A stretch of 64,000 nucleotides of DNA from Methyloversatilis universalis EHg5 (GCF_000378945.1 NZ_KB900539.1:2499234-2563233), one strand, 5' to 3'. Counted from the first letter of the stretch, positions 1 to 11,907 are shown. Notes: a model not told the origin generated them from the letters alone. Numbers and translations: made by a program.

Positions 1-102
1 TCCATCGTCGAACTGCACCACGGCCGGCTGTGGTTCGAGGCGGCTGATGGCGGCGGCACGGTGTTCATCCTGAAACTGCCTGCCGGAGGCGCAACGCCAT
101 GA
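1..102 (+). CDS. Sensor histidine kinase, C-terminal fragment (cut by window edge)
   Basis: The first 33 codons are open in frame 1 and end at a TGA that overlaps the next ATG (ATGA). The residues GGGTVFILKLP resemble the G2 glycine loop and last strand of a histidine-kinase ATPase domain. The tight overlap with a FixJ-type response regulator supports a kinase/regulator operon. Only the tail is visible, so the sensor input cannot be stated. Confidence 0.6.
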   Translation, partial: SIVELHHGRLWFEAADGGGTVFILKLPAGGATP

Positions 103-710
103 GCGCACCCGAAAGCCAGATTTTCATCGTCGACGACGACGACGCCATCCGCGACGCGCTCGGCTGGCTGTTCCGCTCGCGCGGTCACGCGGTGCGCACC
201 TGGCCGTCGGCCGAGGCGCTGCTGGACAGCGGCGAAATCGCCCACTGCGGCTGCCTGGTGCTGGACATCCGGATGGACGGCATGAGCGGACTGGAACTGT
301 TCGACTGGCTGCACGAGCACGGCCACACGCTGCCGGTCATCTTCCTGACCGGACACGGCGACGTGCCGATGGCGGTCGGCGCGATCAAGCAGGGGGCGTT
401 CGATTTCGTCGAAAAGCCCTTCAACGACAACGAACTGGTGGATCGCGCACTGGCCGCGCTGGCCATGCACCGTGAGCAGGTGTCGAAACGCGCCGCGCTG
501 CAGGCGATAGAGGAACGCATCGCCCAGCTCACCCAGCGCGAGATCGAAGTGATGGAGCGGGTGCTGGCCGGCCAGATGAACAAGGTGATCGCCAGCGACC
601 TCGGCGTCACCATGCGCACCGTGGAGGTTCACCGCGCACGCATCTTCGAGAAGATGGGCGTGCGCTCGGCGGTCGAACTGGCCCAGGTGCTGGCCGGCCG
701 GAAAGACTAG
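99..710 (+). CDS. FixJ/TodT-family response regulator (REC + LuxR-type HTH)
   Basis: A 203-residue two-domain response regulator. The receiver domain (about residues 7-120) has acidic residues D12-D15, the phospho-acceptor D56 in VLDIRMDG, T84 in FLTGHGD and K106 in EKPF. These motifs are typical of the FixJ branch. The C-terminal LuxR-type HTH (about 140-200) contains TQREIEVMERVLAG and TMRTVEVHRARIFEKMG. It should bind DNA as a phosphorylated dimer. It overlaps the upstream kinase by 4 bp, so the two are translationally coupled partners. Its 3' end overlaps the convergent acyl-CoA dehydrogenase stop by 3 bp. The target genes cannot be inferred from the sequence. Confidence 0.9.
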   Translation: MSAPESQIFIVDDDDAIRDALGWLFRSRGHAVRTWPSAEALLDSGEIAHCGCLVLDIRMDGMSGLELFDWLHEHGHTLPVIFLTGHGDVPMAVGAIKQGAFDFVEKPFNDNELVDRALAALAMHREQVSKRAALQAIEERIAQLTQREIEVMERVLAGQMNKVIASDLGVTMRTVEVHRARIFEKMGVRSAVELAQVLAGRKD

Positions 711-2491
711 AGCGCGGCCGCGTCGTCCAGCGCGCCCGCGGCACCGCTGCACACCATGTGCGCCAGCCCGCCGCATTCGCTCAGCACGTGATCGGCGTAG
801 AAGCGGGCCGACACCGTTTTCGCGCGCAGGAAATCCGCATCGCCGTCGCCAGCCGCCAGCTTGCGCTGCGCGATCAGGGCGCTGCGCGCGAGCTGCCAGC
901 CGCCGGCCGCGCGGCCGAACAGCATGAGCAGCGGCACCGCGCCGGCCAGCACCGCGCGCACGTCGCTGCGCCAGTGAGCAAGCACGAAATCGATGCCGCG
1001 TTCCAGCGCCTGCGTCGCGTCATCGAGACCGGCGGCGATGGCCTCCAGCCCGGCCGCGCGCAGTTCCACCGCCGTTTGACGCATGTCGGCCAGCACCGCG
1101 CGCGCGGCTTCGCCACCGTCGCGGGCGATCTTGCGGCCGACCAGATCGTTCGCCTGTATGCCGGTCGTGCCTTCGTAGATATTGGTGATGCGCGCATCGC
1201 GCAGGTACTGCGCGGCGCCGGTTTCCTCGACATAGCCCATGCCGCCGTGCACCTGCACGCCCAGCGACGCCACCTCGTTCGCAGTTTCGGTGCTCCAGCC
1301 CTTGACCAGCGGAATCATCAGTTCGACAAAGGCCTGGGCGCGCGTACGTTCGGCTTCATCCGGGTGACGCGCCGCGCGGTCGCGCGCCGCCGCGGTCACC
1401 GCCGCCAGCGCACGCATGGCCTCGACCTGCGACTTCATGCGCATCAGCATGCGGCGTACGTCCGGGTGACGGACGATGGCCACGCTGCCGCCGCCCTTCA
1501 CGCCAGCCTCGCCACCTTGGCGGCGTTCATTGGCGTACTCGCGGGCCTGCTGGAAGGCGCGCTCGGCCACCGCGATGCCCTGCAGCCCCACCGCATAGCG
1601 GGCGGCGTTCATCATGATGAACATGTACTCGATGCCGCGGTTCTCTTCGCCGCACAGCCAGCCAGTGGCGCCACCGGCATCGCCGAAGGCCATCACGCAG
1701 GTCGGGCTGGCGTGTATGCCCAGCTTGTGTTCCAGCGACACGCAGCGCACGTCGTTGCGCACGCCGGGATTGCCGTCGGCGTCCGGAATGAACTTGGGCA
1801 CGATGAACAGCGAAATCCCCTTGACGCCCTCAGGGGCGCCCGGCGTGCGGGCCAGCACCAGATGCACGATGTTGGACGCCAGTTCGTGATCGCCGAAGGT
1901 GATGAAAATCTTCTGTCCGGACACCCGGTAGCTGCCGTCCGGCTGCGGTTCGGCGCGACTGCGCACCGCCGCCAGATCGGAGCCGGCCTGCGGTTCGGTC
2001 AGATTCATGGTGCCGGTCCATTCGCCGCTCACCATGCGATCAAGGTAGAGCGCCTTCTGCGCCTCAGACCCGCACAGTGCCAGCGCCTCGATGGCGCCGG
2101 CAGTCAGCAGCGGGCACAGCGAGAACGCCATATTAGCGCCCATCACCATTTCCTGGATCTGCGCCACCGCCAGATGCGGCATGCCGGCGCCGCCGTGTTC
2201 AGGGTCGCAGCCCATGCCGTTCCAGCCGTTGTCAGCCCAGGCCCGGTAGGCCTGCGCGAAACCCTCCGGCATGCCGACCCGGCCGTCCTCGCCCAGTTTC
2301 GCGCCCACCCGGTCGCCCACCCGGTTCAGCGGCGACAGCACCTCACCGGTGAAGCGGGCCGCCTCTTCCAGCACCGCATCGATCACGTCCGGGCTGGCCT
2401 CTTCATAGCCCGGCAGCGCGGACACTTCGTCCAGGCCAGCCAGTTCCAGTGCGAAGCGCATGTCCTGCAGCGGCGCGACGTATTCGCTCAT
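707..2491 (-). CDS. Acyl-CoA dehydrogenase (DmdC-like, long form)
   Basis: A flavoprotein of 594 residues expected to oxidise an acyl-CoA to the enoyl-CoA and pass electrons to the ETF encoded just upstream. The start was set at MSEYVAPLQD because GAGGAGGAG lies directly before it; a longer reading frame exists but lacks a ribosome site. It is longer than a 380-residue short-chain enzyme, with an extra C-terminal domain as in DmdC-type dehydrogenases. Visible family motifs are NLTEPQAGSDLAAV, HGGMGYVEETGAAQ and the NIYEGTTGIQAND segment (about residue 440) with the presumed catalytic Glu. It is co-directional with etfBA, separated by 151 bp that hold a hairpin. The substrate is unknown. Confidence 0.93.
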   Translation of the reverse strand: MSEYVAPLQDMRFALELAGLDEVSALPGYEEASPDVIDAVLEEAARFTGEVLSPLNRVGDRVGAKLGEDGRVGMPEGFAQAYRAWADNGWNGMGCDPEHGGAGMPHLAVAQIQEMVMGANMAFSLCPLLTAGAIEALALCGSEAQKALYLDRMVSGEWTGTMNLTEPQAGSDLAAVRSRAEPQPDGSYRVSGQKIFITFGDHELASNIVHLVLARTPGAPEGVKGISLFIVPKFIPDADGNPGVRNDVRCVSLEHKLGIHASPTCVMAFGDAGGATGWLCGEENRGIEYMFIMMNAARYAVGLQGIAVAERAFQQAREYANERRQGGEAGVKGGGSVAIVRHPDVRRMLMRMKSQVEAMRALAAVTAAARDRAARHPDEAERTRAQAFVELMIPLVKGWSTETANEVASLGVQVHGGMGYVEETGAAQYLRDARITNIYEGTTGIQANDLVGRKIARDGGEAARAVLADMRQTAVELRAAGLEAIAAGLDDATQALERGIDFVLAHWRSDVRAVLAGAVPLLMLFGRAAGGWQLARSALIAQRKLAAGDGDADFLRAKTVSARFYADHVLSECGGLAHMVCSGAAGALDDAAAL

Positions 2492-2600
2492 GAGCGTCTC
2501 CTCCTCGGGCTCTGACGGCCTTCGAGATTGAAAGAATGGGTGAAAGGAAAGGTGTGCGACCGGACGGTCGCGTGTGAACGCGCTTGAAAGTGGGCAAGAG

Positions 2601-2635
2601 ACCGGAAGGGCAGCGCGGTCCGCCGCCCTTCCGGT
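2601..2635 (-). terminator. Hairpin between etfA and the acyl-CoA dehydrogenase gene
   Basis: An 11-bp perfect inverted repeat (ACCGGAAGGGC at 2601-2611 and its complement at 2625-2635) lies 8 bases beyond the etfA stop in the direction of transcription. No U-tract follows. It is more likely a partial terminator or mRNA-stabilising hairpin between etfA and the dehydrogenase than a full stop. Confidence 0.45.
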
Positions 2636-2642
2636 ACCGGCG

Positions 2643-3578
2643 TCAGCCCAGTTCCCTGACCAGCTGAGGCACCAGTTCGAACAGATCGCCGACCAGGCCG
2701 TAATCGGCCACCTGGAAAATGGCGGCTTCCTCATCCTTGTTGATCGCGACGATCACCTTGGAATCCTTCATGCCGGCCAGGTGCTGGATGGCACCGGACA
2801 CGCCAATCGCGATATACAGATCGGGCGCGACGATCTTGCCGGTCTGCCCGACCTGCGAATCATTCGGCGCATAGCCGGAGTCGACCGCGGCACGGCTGGC
2901 GCCGAGCGCCGCACCCAGCCTGTCGGCCAGCGGCTCGAGCACGCTGGCGTAGGCTTCGGCGCTGCCCAGCGCACGGCCACCGGTCACCACCACGCGGGCA
3001 TTGCCCAGTTCCGGGCGGGCCGAGGTCGACAGTTCCTGCGACACGAAGGCCGACAGCGGGCTGGCGGCCGGTGCGGCCAGCGCCTCGACCGGTGCGCTGC
3101 CGCCGGTGGCAGCCACCGGATCGAAGGCGGTCGCGCGTACCGTCACCACCTTGACCGGATCGGCGCTCTGCACCGTGGCCAGCGCATTGCCGGCGTAGAT
3201 CGGGCGCACGAAGGTGTCGGCCGACACCACCTCGACGATGTCCGACACCTGGGCCACGTCCAGCGTCGCCGCGACGCGCGGCATGAAGTTCTTGCCGAAG
3301 CTGCCGGCCGGCGCCAGCACATGGCTGTGACCGACGGCGGCCGCCAGCGTCACCGCGGCCAGATCTTCCGCGGTCGGGTGGGCCAGGTGGGCGGCGTCGG
3401 CGCTCAGCACCTTCGCGACGCCCGGCACCGCAGCAGCGGCCGCAGCAGCGCCGGCGCAGCCGCTGCCGGCCACCAGCACGATGATGTCGCCGCCGATCTT
3501 CGCCGCGGCGGCCAGGGTGTTCAGCGTCGCCGGACGCAGGCCGGCGTTGTCGTGTTCTGCAATGACCAGAATGCTCAT
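2643..3578 (-). CDS. etfA: Electron transfer flavoprotein alpha subunit
   Basis: The 311-residue FAD-binding subunit of the ETF heterodimer, which carries electrons from acyl-CoA dehydrogenases to ETF:quinone oxidoreductase. The start [13 protein letters not shown] is the standard EtfA N-terminus and is preceded by GAGGAGC; a 26-residue upstream extension was rejected. The C-terminal FAD region shows [19 protein letters not shown], then [19 protein letters not shown]. It lies 10 bp after etfB and upstream of an acyl-CoA dehydrogenase, an arrangement typical of fatty-acid or branched-chain acyl-CoA oxidation loci. Confidence 0.97.
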   Translation of the reverse strand: MSILVIAEHDNAGLRPATLNTLAAAAKIGGDIIVLVAGSGCAGAAAAAAAVPGVAKVLSADAAHLAHPTAEDLAAVTLAAAVGHSHVLAPAGSFGKNFMPRVAATLDVAQVSDIVEVVSADTFVRPIYAGNALATVQSADPVKVVTVRATAFDPVAATGGSAPVEALAAPAASPLSAFVSQELSTSARPELGNARVVVTGGRALGSAEAYASVLEPLADRLGAALGASRAAVDSGYAPNDSQVGQTGKIVAPDLYIAIGVSGAIQHLAGMKDSKVIVAINKDEEAAIFQVADYGLVGDLFELVPQLVRELG

Positions 3579-3588
3579 GTCGGGCTCC

Positions 3589-4341
3589 TCAGCGCAGCAC
3601 TTTGGCTTCGTCGCGCAGCTTCGCGACCAGTTCGGCCACCGAGGCCACCTTGACACCGGCCTGACGCTTCGGCGGCTCGGCCACCTTCAGCGTCTTCAGG
3701 CGCGGCGACACATCGACGCCCAGTTCTTCCGGCGTCACGGTGTCCAGCGGCTTCTTCTTCGCCTTCATGATGTTGGGCAGGCTGGCGAAGCGCGGTTCGT
3801 TCAGGCGCAGGTCGGTGGTGATCACCGCCGGCAGCGCCACGCTCACGGTTTCCAGACCGCCGTCGATTTCGCGGGTGACCGACGCGCGGCCATCGGCCAC
3901 GCTCACCTTCGACGCGAAGGCCGCCTGGCCCCAGCCCAGCAGCGCAGCCAGCATCTGACCGGTCTGGTTGGCGTCGTCGTCGATCGCCTGCTTGCCGCAG
4001 ATCACCAGTTGCGGCTGTTCGCGGCCAGCGACCGCCTGCAGCAGCTTGGCCACCGCCAGCGGCTGCAGTTCGGCATCGGTATTCACATGGATGGCGCGGT
4101 CGGCGCCCAGCGCCATCGCGGTACGCAGCGTATCGACGCTGCCGGCCACGCCGGCCGACACCACCACCACTTCGGTCGCGATGCCGGCTTCTTTCAGGCG
4201 CACCGCCTCTTCCACCGCGATTTCGTCGAAGGGGTTCATCGACATCTTCACGTTCGCGGTTTCCACGCCGCTGCCATCTGCGGCCACGCGGATCTTCACG
4301 TTGTAATCGATCACCCGCTTGACCGGGACCAGAATCTTCAT
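3589..4341 (-). CDS. etfB: Electron transfer flavoprotein beta subunit
   Basis: The 250-residue AMP-binding subunit of ETF. The start [16 protein letters not shown] is the canonical N-terminus, so the 38-residue upstream extension was rejected. Family motifs include [18 protein letters not shown] and the [16 protein letters not shown] segment. It is the first gene of an etfB-etfA-acd unit. It is transcribed divergently from a TetR regulator across about 210 bp containing two palindromic operators, so the unit is probably repressed by that regulator until an acyl-CoA-type ligand appears (inference). Confidence 0.97.
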   Translation of the reverse strand: MKILVPVKRVIDYNVKIRVAADGSGVETANVKMSMNPFDEIAVEEAVRLKEAGIATEVVVVSAGVAGSVDTLRTAMALGADRAIHVNTDAELQPLAVAKLLQAVAGREQPQLVICGKQAIDDDANQTGQMLAALLGWGQAAFASKVSVADGRASVTREIDGGLETVSVALPAVITTDLRLNEPRFASLPNIMKAKKKPLDTVTPEELGVDVSPRLKTLKVAEPPKRQAGVKVASVAELVAKLRDEAKVLR

Positions 4342-4452
4342 GCCTGCGCCTCCTGCGCTCTGCTGCACTGCGTTGATGATGGAGTCGGATGGTAAGGCGA
4401 ACGGCCGCCGGCCGCATCGCGCACACGCTGTCCGCTCATCCGCTTCAACTTC

Positions 4453-4491
4453 CATACGGATGCGTATGTACGGACCATACGGTACCGTATG
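4453..4491. promoter_or_regulatory. Two tandem palindromic operators for the TetR regulator
   Basis: In the etfB/tetR intergenic region CATACG-N4-CGTATG occurs twice: CATACGGATGCGTATG at 4453-4468 and the perfect palindrome CATACGGTACCGTATG at 4476-4491. The centres are 23 bp apart, about two helical turns. Paired palindromes between a TetR gene and its divergent neighbour are the usual layout for an autoregulated TetR operator. Binding is inferred, not shown. Confidence 0.7.
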
Positions 4492-4550
4492 CGCAATTGA
4501 GCCGTCAACAGTCCACAGCGGTCCACAGCAATCCGCACCGGAATACCGTC

Positions 4551-5126
4551 ATGTCCGATACCGATTCCCCTCCCCGCCTCCAGACCGATCAGCAAACCTG
4601 GGTGCGTGCAGCAATACAGACCCTGGCCGATGCCGGGCTCGATGGCGTGAAAGTCGAAACGCTGGCACGCCAGCTAGGCGTGACCAAGGGCAGCTTCTAC
4701 TGGCACTTCAAGGACAGACGCGCCCTGCTCGACGCCATGCTGGAACACTGGCGCGATGGCCGCATCGACGACATCCGTGGTCGCACCCAGGCCGCCCCCG
4801 GCGAGGAAATCGCCCAGCTGCTGCACGTGATCGACACCTACAGTCTGGTGCGCAACCGGCGCGGCATGCAGGTCGAACTGGCGGTGCGCGACTGGGCGCG
4901 GCACGACGCCGCAGCCCGCGCCACGCTGGACGCGGTGGATGCGGTACGGCTCGAATGCACCGCCACGCTGTTTCGCGCCGCCGGTCGCAGCGCCGACGAA
5001 GCCGCCAACCGCAGCCTGCTGCTGTACGCCTACGTGTTCGGTCTGGGCATGATGGACAGCGAGCGCGACACGCCGCGCCCGGCCGAAACCCGGGCCTTCA
5101 TCGCCAACCTGATCACGGGCGGCTGA
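4551..5126 (+). CDS. TetR/AcrR-family transcriptional repressor
   Basis: A 191-residue regulator starting at MSDTDSPPRL. The upstream in-frame extension runs through the operator region and is not used here. The N-terminal HTH spans about residues 15-65 and contains VETLARQLGVTKGSFYWHFKDRRALLDAM, the TetR recognition-helix signature. The C-terminal ligand domain is helical and not further recognisable. It is divergent from etfBA-acd and next to two CATACG-N4-CGTATG sites, so it probably controls that operon and itself. A short-chain or aromatic acyl-CoA would be a reasonable effector, but nothing in the sequence fixes it. Confidence 0.92.
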   Translation: MSDTDSPPRLQTDQQTWVRAAIQTLADAGLDGVKVETLARQLGVTKGSFYWHFKDRRALLDAMLEHWRDGRIDDIRGRTQAAPGEEIAQLLHVIDTYSLVRNRRGMQVELAVRDWARHDAAARATLDAVDAVRLECTATLFRAAGRSADEAANRSLLLYAYVFGLGMMDSERDTPRPAETRAFIANLITGG

Positions 5127-5234
5127 CACTTTGCAAAACAATGCCGCGCGCCTGTCATGGGCGGCACGCGATAATTGATGCATTGCCGCATCCCCGCTGG
5201 CGCCCCACAGAACAGAACGCAGAAAGGAAAACCG

Positions 5235-6611
5235 ATGTCCTTCCCGGCACCCGAAATCTTCAAGGCCTACGATATCCGCGGCATCGTGGACAAGACGCTC
5301 ACCGCCGACGCGGTGCGCGCCATCGGCCACGCGCTCGGCTCCGAGGCGGTGAAGCGCGGCCAGCGCACGATCGCGGTCGGCCGCGACGGCCGGCTGTCGG
5401 GCCCGGAACTGGCCGGTGCGCTGGCCGAAGGCATCAACGCCGCCGGCGTGGATGTGCTGGACATCGGCTGCGTGCCGACCCCGCTGTCCTACTTCGCCGC
5501 TTTCGATCTGGGCACTGACAGCGCCGTCAGCGTGACCGGCAGCCATAACCCGCCGGACTACAACGGCCTGAAGATGGTGCTGGGTGGCCAGACGCTGTAC
5601 GGCGACATGATCCAGGACCTGCGTCGCCGCATCATCGAAAACGATCTGGTGCACGGCCAGGGCACGACCCGCCAGGCCGACGTGCGCGACGCCTACATCA
5701 CCCGCGTCACCGCCGACGTGAAGCTCAAGCGCCGCATGAAGGTGGTGATCGACTGCGGCAACGGCGTGGCCGGCGACATCGCCCCGCGTCTGTTCGAGGC
5801 GATGGGTTGCGAAGTGGTGCCGCTGTTCTGCGAAGTGGATGGCAATTTCCCGAATCACCATCCGGACCCGTCCAAGCCGGAAAACCTGGAAGACGTGATC
5901 CGCGTGCTGGCCGCCGGCGACGCCGAAATCGGCCTGGCTTTCGACGGCGACGGCGACCGCCTCGGCGTGGTCACCCGCGACGGCGAAATCATCTACCCGG
6001 ACCGCCAGCTCATGCTGTTCGCCGCCGACGTGCTGTCGCGTCAGCCGGGCGCCCAGATCGTCTATGACGTCAAATGCACCCGCCTGCTGGCACCGTGGAT
6101 CCGCGAACACGGCGGCGAACCGGTCATGTGGAACACCGGCCACGCGCTGATCAAGGCCAAGCTCAAGCAGAGCGGCGCCGCGCTGGCCGGGGAGATGAGC
6201 GGTCACATGTTCTTCAAGGAACGCTGGTTCGGCTTCGACGACGGCCTCTACGCCGGCGCCCGCCTGCTGGAAATCCTGTCCGCCTCGCCGGACGCCAACG
6301 CGGTGCTGAAGGCGCTGCCCACCGCCACCTCCACACCCGAGCTGAATCTGAAGATGAACGAAGGCGAACCGCACGCGCTGATCGCCGCAATGCAGCAATC
6401 AGCGGTGTTCGACGGCGCCCGCGACATCATCAAGATCGACGGCCTGCGGGTCGAGTACGCCGACGGCTTCGGCCTGATGCGCGCATCGAACACCACACCG
6501 GTGGTCGTGCTGCGCTTCGAGGCCGATAACGAAGCCGCGCTTGCCCGCATCCAGGCCGACTTCCGCCGTGTTCTGCTGGGTGCCCGGCCGGAGCTCGCAC
6601 TGCCGTTCTGA
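5235..6611 (+). CDS. algC: Phosphomannomutase/phosphoglucomutase (AlgC type)
   Basis: An alpha-D-phosphohexomutase of 458 residues interconverting mannose- or glucose-6-phosphate and the 1-phosphates, feeding exopolysaccharide, LPS and nucleotide-sugar synthesis. The start MSFPAPEIFKAYDIRG follows AGAAAGGAAA. The active-site phosphoserine is S103 in TGSHNPPDYNG. The metal loop is D237-G-D-G-D-R242. The sugar-specificity loop GEMSGHMFF and the phosphate-binding segment near RASNTTPVVVLRFE complete the four domains. It is monocistronic here, and a GC hairpin follows the stop. Confidence 0.95.
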   Translation: MSFPAPEIFKAYDIRGIVDKTLTADAVRAIGHALGSEAVKRGQRTIAVGRDGRLSGPELAGALAEGINAAGVDVLDIGCVPTPLSYFAAFDLGTDSAVSVTGSHNPPDYNGLKMVLGGQTLYGDMIQDLRRRIIENDLVHGQGTTRQADVRDAYITRVTADVKLKRRMKVVIDCGNGVAGDIAPRLFEAMGCEVVPLFCEVDGNFPNHHPDPSKPENLEDVIRVLAAGDAEIGLAFDGDGDRLGVVTRDGEIIYPDRQLMLFAADVLSRQPGAQIVYDVKCTRLLAPWIREHGGEPVMWNTGHALIKAKLKQSGAALAGEMSGHMFFKERWFGFDDGLYAGARLLEILSASPDANAVLKALPTATSTPELNLKMNEGEPHALIAAMQQSAVFDGARDIIKIDGLRVEYADGFGLMRASNTTPVVVLRFEADNEAALARIQADFRRVLLGARPELALPF

Positions 6612-6620
6612 GCACAGTCC

Positions 6621-6649
6621 GCCCATCCTCCGCGGCATGGCGGATGGGC
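6621..6649 (+). terminator. Hairpin downstream of algC
   Basis: GCCCATCC (6621-6628) and GGATGGGC (6642-6649) form an 8-bp stem just after the algC stop. There is no T-run, so this is a weak or Rho-assisted terminator candidate. Confidence 0.4.
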
Positions 6650-6732
6650 TGCCGCGGGGCGGTATGAAACCGACGTGAAATAAATGCGTTCCCGCCCCTA
6701 AATGTCGCGGCCGGCATGCCGACAACAGGTTC

Positions 6733-7971
6733 ATGCTCACTGCCGCTACCAACAACATCTATGTCGGCCGACAGCCCATCCTGGACCGGACCAGTGCGCT
6801 GTACGCCTACGAACTGCTGTTCCGTTCCGGCCATGTCGGACAGGCGGATTTCCATTGCGATATCAGCGCCACCGCGCGCGTGATCACCTCGGTATTCAAC
6901 GAACTGGGGCTGGAACGCTCGCTCGGCGACGCACTGGGCTTCATCAACGTCAGCGAAGAAATGCTGATGTCCGAAGCCATCGAACTGCTGCCGGCAGACA
7001 AGATCGTGATCGAGCTGCTCGAAACGGTGCCGCCCACGCCCGAAGTCATCACCCGCGCACGCGAGCTGGTACGCAAGGGCTTCAAGCTGGCGCTGGACGA
7101 CGTGCTCGAGCTGGACGAGCGCTTCCTGCCACTGATCCGCATCGCCTCCTTCATCAAGATCGACCTGCTGGGCGTACCCGCCGACGCGCTGGCCGATCTG
7201 GTCGAGAAATTCCGTCCGTTCAGCGCCAAGCTGCTGGCGGAAAAGGTCGATAGCGCAGAACAGGCGGCCTACTGCCACCAGCTCGGCTTCAGCTTCTTCC
7301 AGGGTTATTACTTCGCCCGCCCCAGCGTGCTCAGCACGCGCACGCTCACCGCCAGTGAAACCACGCTGCTGCGCCTGCTCGGCATGGTCATGAGCGACGC
7401 CGACACCAGCGAGATGGAGCCGCTGATCAAGCAGGAGCCGGCGCTGCTGGTGAACCTGATGCGCATCACCAACTCGGTCGGCAACGGCAGCAACCGCCAG
7501 ATATCGACCGTGCGCGAAGCAATCACCCTGCTCGGCCGGCGCCAGTTGCAACGCTGGCTGCAGCTGCTGCTGTTCTGTTCGCAGGAAGGTGGTGGCGACA
7601 ACAAACCACTGCTCAACATGGTGGCCACCCGCGCCCGCACGATGGAACTGCTGGCCGAACGCTGCGACAACCGCAGCTGCGACCCTGACGCCGCCTTCCT
7701 GACCGGCATCCTGTCGCTGCTGCCCACCCTGCTCGGCGTGGGCATGGATGAAGTGCTGCGCACCCTGGCGGTGGACGACCACATACGCGGCGCACTGACC
7801 GACGGCCACGGTCTGCTCGGCAACCTGCTCGCACTGCTGCGCAACTGGGAAGAGGACGCACTGAACGACTATGCGCAGGCACTGGGCGCGCTGCCACCGC
7901 TGACGGTCGAGGATTTCAATGTGGCGGTTTCCGAAGCCATGACCTGGGCGGCCGACCTCGGCAACCGCTGA
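6733..7971 (+). CDS. EAL-HDOD signalling protein (degenerate EAL)
   Basis: A 412-residue cytoplasmic protein. The N-terminal EAL-like domain (about residues 8-205) begins IYVGRQPILDR and continues AYELLFRSG, IELLETV, FKLALDDVLELD, IKIDLLG and FSFFQGYYFARP. The canonical EAL triplet is not conserved, as usual in the YuxH/EAL-HDOD group, so c-di-GMP hydrolysis is unlikely. The C-terminal HDOD domain (about 210-400) contains LLVNLMRITNS and REAITLLGRRQLQRWLQLLL. Such proteins are thought to relay c-di-GMP or stress signals. It is followed 27 bp later by an HDOD gene on the same strand. Confidence 0.9.
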   Translation: MLTAATNNIYVGRQPILDRTSALYAYELLFRSGHVGQADFHCDISATARVITSVFNELGLERSLGDALGFINVSEEMLMSEAIELLPADKIVIELLETVPPTPEVITRARELVRKGFKLALDDVLELDERFLPLIRIASFIKIDLLGVPADALADLVEKFRPFSAKLLAEKVDSAEQAAYCHQLGFSFFQGYYFARPSVLSTRTLTASETTLLRLLGMVMSDADTSEMEPLIKQEPALLVNLMRITNSVGNGSNRQISTVREAITLLGRRQLQRWLQLLLFCSQEGGGDNKPLLNMVATRARTMELLAERCDNRSCDPDAAFLTGILSLLPTLLGVGMDEVLRTLAVDDHIRGALTDGHGLLGNLLALLRNWEEDALNDYAQALGALPPLTVEDFNVAVSEAMTWAADLGNR

Positions 7972-7998
7972 CACGGTCGTTCGACAGGACACGATTTG

Positions 7999-8841
7999 AT
8001 GACCCAGCCCCCGACCCACGCCATCGAGCGCCTGTTCGCCGCCGCCGGCCAGCTGCCCACCATTCCCCGTGTGGTGCAGAAGCTGATCGAAACGCTGCGC
8101 GACGAAGACGCCGACCTGCAGCCGCTGATCGCCGACATCCGCACCGACCCGACCATTTCCGCCCGTGTGCTGAGGCTGGCCAATTCCGGCTTTTACGGCA
8201 CCCGGCGCAGCGTCGGTTCAATCGACGAGGCGGTCACGCTGATCGGCACCCGCGCAGTACGCACCCTGGTCATTTCGGCCGGCATCAGCGGCAGCTTTCC
8301 GAAGGTGCCCGGCGTCGATCTGGAGAAATTCTGGCGGCACGCCATGCTCACCGCCACGCTCGCGTCGGTGCTGGCGAAACGGGCAGGCATGAATGGTGAG
8401 TACGCCTACAGTGCCGGCCTCATGCACCGGGTCGGCCAGCTCATGATCCACATCGCTTTCCCGCGCATCGCCGACGAAATCGCCCGCGACTGTCACGACC
8501 TGAGCGTGGGCGAACGCGCCGCGATGGAACAGCTCAAGCTGCACACCAATCACTGTGAAGTGGGCGCCGAACTGGCCATGCGCTGGAATTTCCCGGACGA
8601 CATCGCGCACGCGCTGCAGCACTACAGCCAGCCTCAGCTCGAAGAGGCCGGCGATCTGTCCCGGCTCACCCATCTGGCGGCACGCATCGCCTTTGCCATC
8701 AGCGACGGACTGCCGGCTGCCGGCATCGCCGGTACGCTGGACCCGGCCCTGACCCGTGCCTGCGGCCTGGAACGTGAAGCGCTGGTCGATGACATCGTGC
8801 AGTGCGCAGAACAGGCGGCCAGCGGAGACCCAGGCATCTAG
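7999..8841 (+). CDS. HDOD-domain protein
   Basis: A 280-residue HDOD protein. The domain (about residues 15-215) shows LPTIPRVVQKLIETLRDED, ISARVLRLANSGFYG, SIDEAVTLIGTRAVRTLVIS and HAMLTATLASVLAKRAG. An in-frame TTG three bases earlier is an alternative start; AGGA at 7986-7989 could serve either. It lies 27 bp after the EAL-HDOD gene and probably shares its transcript, so the two are likely functionally linked. Its biochemical role is unknown, because HDOD domains lack the HD phosphohydrolase residues. A strong bidirectional terminator follows. Confidence 0.9.
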   Translation: MTQPPTHAIERLFAAAGQLPTIPRVVQKLIETLRDEDADLQPLIADIRTDPTISARVLRLANSGFYGTRRSVGSIDEAVTLIGTRAVRTLVISAGISGSFPKVPGVDLEKFWRHAMLTATLASVLAKRAGMNGEYAYSAGLMHRVGQLMIHIAFPRIADEIARDCHDLSVGERAAMEQLKLHTNHCEVGAELAMRWNFPDDIAHALQHYSQPQLEEAGDLSRLTHLAARIAFAISDGLPAAGIAGTLDPALTRACGLEREALVDDIVQCAEQAASGDPGI

Positions 8842-8858
8842 TATCCAGACAGCTTCCA

Positions 8859-8898
8859 TGAAATGAAAAAGCCGCCCGTGGGCGGCTTTTTCATTTCA
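8859..8898. terminator. Bidirectional rho-independent terminator
   Basis: A perfect 19-bp inverted repeat with a 2-nt spacer. The GC core GCCGCCC/GGGCGGC is flanked by A5 and T5 runs, so it works for both the HDOD gene (+) and the convergent gene at 8903 (-). Confidence 0.92.
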
Positions 8899-8902
8899 GC
8901 GT

Positions 8903-9192
8903 TCAGCGCATCTTCGGGTTCAGCGTGCCGCGGTTGTAGTCCTTGTCACCGGGCAGCAGCGTGCGGGTGCCGAACCAGCCGCCCTGCGCACCTTCCGGCC
9001 GCAGCTGATTCTGCGGATAGCTGTCGGCCACCTTCTTCGCCTCGGCCTGCTTCGCCTGATCGACGAAGCGCCAGCGGCCGTCCGGCATCAGTTCGACCCG
9101 GTCGCCGGCGGCGGTGGTCGCCTCGATCACCGCGCCCTCGCCCGCCTGCGCGCAGACGGACGCCAGCAGCATCAGCACGGCCGCACGCGTTT

Positions 9193-9196
<4 letters not shown>
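8903..9196 (-). CDS. Small secreted hypothetical protein
   Basis: A 97-residue protein starting at [19 protein letters not shown], a typical Sec signal peptide with cleavage predicted near residue 18-20. The mature part contains [24 protein letters not shown], which reads like a small beta-rich periplasmic domain, then a charged low-complexity tail. Its ATG overlaps the alaS stop (ATGA), so it is co-transcribed with alaS. No catalytic motif is visible and no function is assigned. Confidence 0.75.
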
Positions 9197-11811
<2,615 letters not shown>

Positions 11812-11907
11812 GGTCGGCAATCAGGATTTCAGGGCGCGCGCTGCGGCGCGAAAACAGTCGCGGATTCTAGCATTCGCGCCGCCGCCGGCCTGATGGCCGT
11901 GGCGCGT

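Noticed and set aside
758-2515. 585-residue plus-strand ORF opposite the acyl-CoA dehydrogenase gene
   Set aside because: Antisense shadow in GC-rich DNA; His/Arg/Ala-rich with no domain, while the minus strand encodes a clear dehydrogenase.
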